Notes under the pieces: model-generated
Database searches by the model: none
Told to the model about the DNA's origin: nothing
Seen by the model: only the letters and a program-made list of their open reading frames with translations
Translations under genes and position numbers: made by a program
Shown: piece by piece, positions 62,243-64,000 of the stretch
How positions within the stretch are numbered: position 1 is the stretch's first letter
Layout of the letters: each line of letters opens with the position of its first letter
From: Deltaproteobacteria bacterium
Lineage (GTDB): Bacteria; Desulfobacterota; Desulfobacteria; Desulfobacterales; Desulfatibacillaceae
Direction of reading: 5' to 3'
Assembly (NCBI GenBank): GCA_016235345.1
Contig: JACRLG010000024.1
Coordinates: 236,746-300,745, forward strand
Length of the DNA: 64,000 nt

Positions 62243-64000
62243 ATGTCGAAACTGGTCCTCCCGAAAATCCGAAAGCGGCACAAGAGGCTTCTGGCCGAGG
62301 TCAAGGCCCACTGGGGAAGGCTCGCCCTGGCCATGATGTCGAGCTTTCTAATGGCCGCAACCCAGGTTTCCATAGCCTATCTCATCAAAAACGTGATCGA
62401 CGACATCTTCGTGAAGAAGGACGAGGAAATGCTCGCCCTGATGCCCTTCGTGGTGGTGGGCATCTTTCTCGTGAGGGGCATAGGCTATCTTGGGCAGGAG
62501 TATTTCATAGGCTCGGTGGGTCAGCGCATCATACGGAACCTTCGGGACGCCCTGTACCAGAGGATAATGGGGCTCGACCTCTCTTTTTTCCAGGCGGAAC
62601 GCACGGGTGGGCTCATGAGCCGCATAACCTGGGACACCTTCATAATAAGGGACATGGTGTCCCGCTCGGTGACGGGCCTGGTGCGGGATTTTTTCACCAT
62701 CGTGGGGCTTATCGGGGTGGTTTTCTACCGGGACGCCACAATGGCCCTTTACGCGGTGGTGATTCTTCCGATCGCCTATTACCCCGTTATGTATTTCGGG
62801 AAAAAGGTGAGAAAGGCCAGTTCAGCCAGCCAGGACGCCATGAGCGACCTTTCGGCCTTTTTGCAGGAGACCTTTTCCGGGGTGAAGATTGTCAAGGCTT
62901 TTTGCGCCGAGGCCCATGAAACGGAAAAATTCAAAAACAAGACCGAAAGGATTTTCCGGCTGGAGCTGAAGGCGGTGCTGGCCAGGAGCCTGTCATCCCC
63001 CATCATGGAGGCCCTGGCCGGGGTGGGCATCGCCCTGGTGGTGGGCTACGGAGGCTTTCAGGTCATTGTGGGAAAGTCCACGCCCGGCACCTTCTTTTCC
63101 TTCATGGCGGCGGTTCTCATGCTCTACGACCCGGTCAAGAAGCTCTCCTACACGAACAATTCCATCCAAGAGGGTCTTGCGGCCACCGACCGCATTTTCG
63201 ATCTTCTGGAAACAGAAACCAGGGTCAGTGAAAAAGACGGAGCCAAAGTTCTGCCAAAAGGCCCCCACGCGGTTTCGTTTCATGATGTGGGTTTTTCCTA
63301 CGACACGGGCGAGAAGGTGCTTTCGGGCATTTCACTTTCCGTGAATCCGGGTGAGGTGACGGCCCTTGTGGGCGCGAGCGGCGGCGGAAAAACCACCCTG
63401 GTGAACCTCATCCCGCGATTTTTCGACGTGACCGAAGGGCAGGTCCTGATCGACGGATGCGACATTAAGGACTTCACCATAAAAAGCCTCAGGCGGAGAA
63501 TGGCGGTGGTCACCCAGGAGCCCATACTCTTCAACGACACCGTGGCCTGCAATATCGCCTACGGTCGCCCGGACGCCAGTCGCGAGGATATCGAGGCTGC
63601 GGCAAAGGCGGCCTTTGCCCACGATTTCGTGGCCGAACTGCCAAAGGGTTACGATTCGGTGATAGGTGAGCTTGGAAACCGGCTTTCGGGGGGCGAAAAA
63701 CAGAGGCTCGCCATAGCGCGGGCCATTCTGGCGGACGCTCCCATCCTCATCCTGGACGAGGCCACGGCAAGCCTGGACACCCAAAGCGAACGCCTGGTGC
63801 AAAAGGCCCTGGAAAACCTCATGGAAGGACGCACGGTTTTTGTGATCGCCCACCGCCTGTCCACCATCCGCCACGCCAACCGGATACTGGTGGTTTCCGG
63901 CGGTCGCATCGCGGAAGAGGGCTCCCACGAGGAACTCATCGCCCAAAACGGCGCATACAGGAAGCTCCACGATCTCCAGTTTACCGAGGAAACCCGATGA
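62243..64000 (+). CDS. msbA: Lipid A export ABC transporter ATP-binding/permease protein
   Basis: 585 residues from ATG 62243 (AAGG eight bases upstream; ATG 62207 would overlap the previous gene by 29 bases). Six membrane helices span about 30-310. The ATPase domain has Walker A GASGGGKTT, Q-loop VTQEP, signature LSGGEKQRLAIARAI, Walker B ILILDEATASLD and the switch His in IAHRLS. Half-transporter that works as a homodimer flipping lipid A across the inner membrane, consistent with lpxB and DUF374 upstream. The stop codon is the last codon of the window. Confidence 0.92.
   Translation: MSKLVLPKIRKRHKRLLAEVKAHWGRLALAMMSSFLMAATQVSIAYLIKNVIDDIFVKKDEEMLALMPFVVVGIFLVRGIGYLGQEYFIGSVGQRIIRNLRDALYQRIMGLDLSFFQAERTGGLMSRITWDTFIIRDMVSRSVTGLVRDFFTIVGLIGVVFYRDATMALYAVVILPIAYYPVMYFGKKVRKASSASQDAMSDLSAFLQETFSGVKIVKAFCAEAHETEKFKNKTERIFRLELKAVLARSLSSPIMEALAGVGIALVVGYGGFQVIVGKSTPGTFFSFMAAVLMLYDPVKKLSYTNNSIQEGLAATDRIFDLLETETRVSEKDGAKVLPKGPHAVSFHDVGFSYDTGEKVLSGISLSVNPGEVTALVGASGGGKTTLVNLIPRFFDVTEGQVLIDGCDIKDFTIKSLRRRMAVVTQEPILFNDTVACNIAYGRPDASREDIEAAAKAAFAHDFVAELPKGYDSVIGELGNRLSGGEKQRLAIARAILADAPILILDEATASLDTQSERLVQKALENLMEGRTVFVIAHRLSTIRHANRILVVSGGRIAEEGSHEELIAQNGAYRKLHDLQFTEETR

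Overview
The window (about 58% G+C by eye) reads as chromosomal DNA of a motile, anaerobic Desulfobacterota, most likely a sulfate reducer of the Desulfobacterales type. The pointers are a class III tetraheme cytochrome c3, a second four-heme c-type cytochrome, a heme-c chemoreceptor, a DUF2760/Hsp70 cassette and a LpxB-MsbA lipid A cluster. This placement is inferred from gene content; no rRNA is present. I see no prophage, plasmid, transposase or CRISPR.

Layout. 1-5.2 kb: PilZ protein (cut by the window edge), AI-2E-type permease overlapping a thiolase, and a TMTC-like membrane TPR protein. 5.3-8.5 kb: DUF4388 protein, stand-alone IMP cyclohydrolase, small membrane protein. 8.8-15 kb: a nitrogen-control island glnD-amtB-PII-glnA behind a textbook sigma-54 promoter. 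15.4-18.9 kb: a large unknown helical protein, a Nudix hydrolase and a STAS protein. 19.1-29.3 kb: a chemotaxis cluster cheY-cheA-cytochrome-MCP-cheW-cheR-cheD-cheB plus a PleD-like diguanylate cyclase. 29.4-34 kb: SDR, OmpR-type two-component system, TRAP-type binding protein with a peptidoglycan-binding tail. 34.2-39.8 kb: Tat-exported RetSat/CrtI-like flavoprotein, a large secreted multidomain protein, a membrane beta-propeller protein. 40-45.2 kb: YchF and a flavoprotein, tRNA-Ser, pyrG, lemA. 45.5-53.1 kb: M48 protease, then DUF2760 and two Hsp70-like ATPases. 53.3-58.2 kb: response regulator with an atypical ATP-grasp/phosphohistidine protein, then a secreted alpha-toroid protein. 58.3-64 kb: Cys/His-rich unknown, cytochrome c3, lpxB-DUF374-msbA.

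The strongest undescribed signal is a family of about 120-bp hairpin elements with about 16-bp terminal inverted repeats (AGCCTGTCTAAAAACG...CGTTTTTAGACAGGCT). Nine full copies and one half copy occur. Nine of the ten start 0-15 bp (mostly 1 bp) after a stop codon, always with the same end facing that stop. Their central stems differ in sequence but stay self-complementary, which suggests selection on structure. Other candidates are the chemotaxis operon with a cytochrome c translationally coupled to CheA and a heme-c MCP, a response regulator paired with a phosphotransferase-like protein that lacks a recognisable PEP barrel, and the DUF2760-Hsp70-Hsp70 cassette.

All calls come from reading sequence and recalled family motifs. 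No database search was run.
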